NCBI GenBank assembly: GCA_902772755.1
Contig: CACYCD010000110.1
Span: 1 to 6,720 of the forward strand
Source: an uncultured Ruminococcus sp.
Lineage (GTDB): Bacteria; Bacillota; Clostridia; Oscillospirales; Acutalibacteraceae
Length of the DNA: 6,720 bases
Direction of reading: 5' to 3'
Shown here in pieces: positions 5,739-6,720 of the stretch (position 1 is the first letter of the stretch; every line of letters begins with the position of its first letter). The translations under genes and the position numbers were made by a program. The notes under the pieces are model-generated. The model did not search any database and was not told where the DNA came from. It saw nothing but the letters and a program-made list of their open reading frames with translations.

Positions 5739-6720
5739 ATGAAAATGCTCAAGATGAATGAGAATACAGCAAAAAATATCACGAACTTAATGCTCAGGAG
5801 AAGTCCGAATTACTATTTGCAGTATGAGGCTGTAGTTGACGACATTCTGGAAAATGTCAGACACACAGGTGATCTTGCTCTGACTTACTATACAAATAAG
5901 TTTGAAAAAATCGAGCTTCAGCCCGAACAGTTTTTGGTTCAGGAAAGTGAGTTTGAAGAGGCTTACAAAAAAGTTTCCGAAGAGCTTATCACCGTTATCA
6001 GAAAATCCCTGGTAAATATTCGTGACTTTCACCAAAGACAAAAGCAGAACAGCTGGTTCAATTCCACTGAGGACGGTACTATTTTGGGTCAGAAGGTCAC
6101 ACCGCTCCAGCGTGTGGGCGTGTATGTTCCCGGCGGTAAAGCAGTATATCCTTCATCGGTGCTTATGAACATTGTTCCGGCAGTTGTCGCAGGTGTTCCG
6201 GAGATCATTATGACTACCCCCTGCAACAGCGAGGGAGAGGTCAATCCTGCCGTATTGGTAGCAGCCAAGGAAGCAGGCGTGACAGAGGTCTACAAAATCG
6301 GCGGTGCTCAGGCGATCGGTGCTTTGGGCTACGGCACACAAACCATTAAAAAGGTTGACAAAATAGTAGGTCCCGGAAATATCTATGTGGCACTTGCCAA
6401 AAAGAGGATCTTCGGTTACGCATCAATCGACTCCATCGCAGGTCCGTCCGAGATACTTATACTTGCCGACAAAACAGCGAATCCAACATTTATTGCGGCT
6501 GACCTGCTCAGTCAGGCTGAACATGACGAAATGGCTTCGGCTATACTTATCACAACGGACAAAATGTTTGCACACAAGGTTTCTCTTGAGGTAGACAGGC
6601 TCACCGAGCAAATGGAGAGAGCTGACATAATCAGAGCCTCGCTGGACGAATATGGACGTATTCTCATTGCACCGGATATGGACACTGCGATAGATGCGGT
6701 AAACGAGATCGCATCCGAGC
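5739..6720 (+). CDS. hisD: histidinol dehydrogenase, 3'-truncated by window end
   Basis: HisD is a zinc-dependent NAD enzyme that oxidises L-histidinol to L-histidine in two steps through histidinal. The window holds 327 complete codons of a protein usually about 430 long, with no stop or frameshift. Motifs seen: RVGVYVPGGKAVYPSSVLMN (125-144), the GGAQAIGALGYGT segment starting at 188, VGPGN (210-214), GPSEIL (235-240) with S237, and SQAEHD (258-263), where Q259 and H262 are the first two zinc ligands and coincide with E. coli numbering. The last full codon is Glu327, which should be the Glu of the catalytic Glu-His pair; the His and the remaining two zinc ligands lie beyond the window. The gene follows hisC by 12 bases, with no terminator between, so they share a transcript. 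The start is fixed by AAGAGG at 5725-5730. Confidence 0.95.
   Translation, partial: MKMLKMNENTAKNITNLMLRRSPNYYLQYEAVVDDILENVRHTGDLALTYYTNKFEKIELQPEQFLVQESEFEEAYKKVSEELITVIRKSLVNIRDFHQRQKQNSWFNSTEDGTILGQKVTPLQRVGVYVPGGKAVYPSSVLMNIVPAVVAGVPEIIMTTPCNSEGEVNPAVLVAAKEAGVTEVYKIGGAQAIGALGYGTQTIKKVDKIVGPGNIYVALAKKRIFGYASIDSIAGPSEILILADKTANPTFIAADLLSQAEHDEMASAILITTDKMFAHKVSLEVDRLTEQMERADIIRASLDEYGRILIAPDMDTAIDAVNEIASE

Noticed and set aside
5787..6611. Several short open frames on both strands inside hisD
   Set aside because: The hisD reading frame is unbroken from 5739 to the window end with all expected motifs, so these are shadows.

Overview
The window reads as chromosomal DNA of a moderate-to-low GC Gram-positive anaerobe of the class Clostridia, most plausibly a gut or rumen Ruminococcus-like bacterium. 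This is inferred from the AGGAGG-type ribosome binding sites, near-consensus sigma-A promoters, a clostridial-type CarD protein, and a secreted multi-Ig protein ending in a lysine-rich fibronectin III domain, an architecture common in Ruminococcaceae and Lachnospiraceae. The genus is not proven by anything seen here.

Layout. Bases 1-244 are AT-rich and non-coding; a possible leftward promoter sits at the very edge (9-37, minus strand). A CarD/CdnL-family transcription regulator follows (259-753, plus) and is closed by an intrinsic terminator (761-793). A perfect-consensus promoter (839-867) then drives a single large gene (912-4532) for a 1206-residue exported protein: signal peptide, an N-terminal part with two weak Ig-like segments, five BIG2-like Ig domains, two further Ig-like repeats of a different family, a cysteine module with two CxxCG motifs, a third copy of that repeat, and a very basic C-terminal FN3 domain. 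A strong hairpin terminator (4540-4574) ends this unit. A second good promoter (4614-4642) starts a histidine biosynthesis operon: hisC (4677-5726) and, 12 bases later, hisD (5739 to the window end, truncated).

Functionally these are three independent transcription units. CarD would act on RNA polymerase at promoters globally. The Ig protein is likely displayed at or released from the cell surface. HisC and HisD catalyse late steps of histidine synthesis: HisC makes L-histidinol phosphate and HisD oxidises L-histidinol to L-histidine, with a phosphatase step between them that is not in the window. Nothing in the sequence links the three units beyond adjacency.

I found no mobile element, CRISPR array, tRNA or rRNA, and no clear undescribed system. 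The points most worth a second look are the charge-polarised surface protein with its embedded cysteine module, the NPNAPTG variant of the cofactor-binding motif in HisC, and the leaderless-looking promoter of a hisC-first operon.
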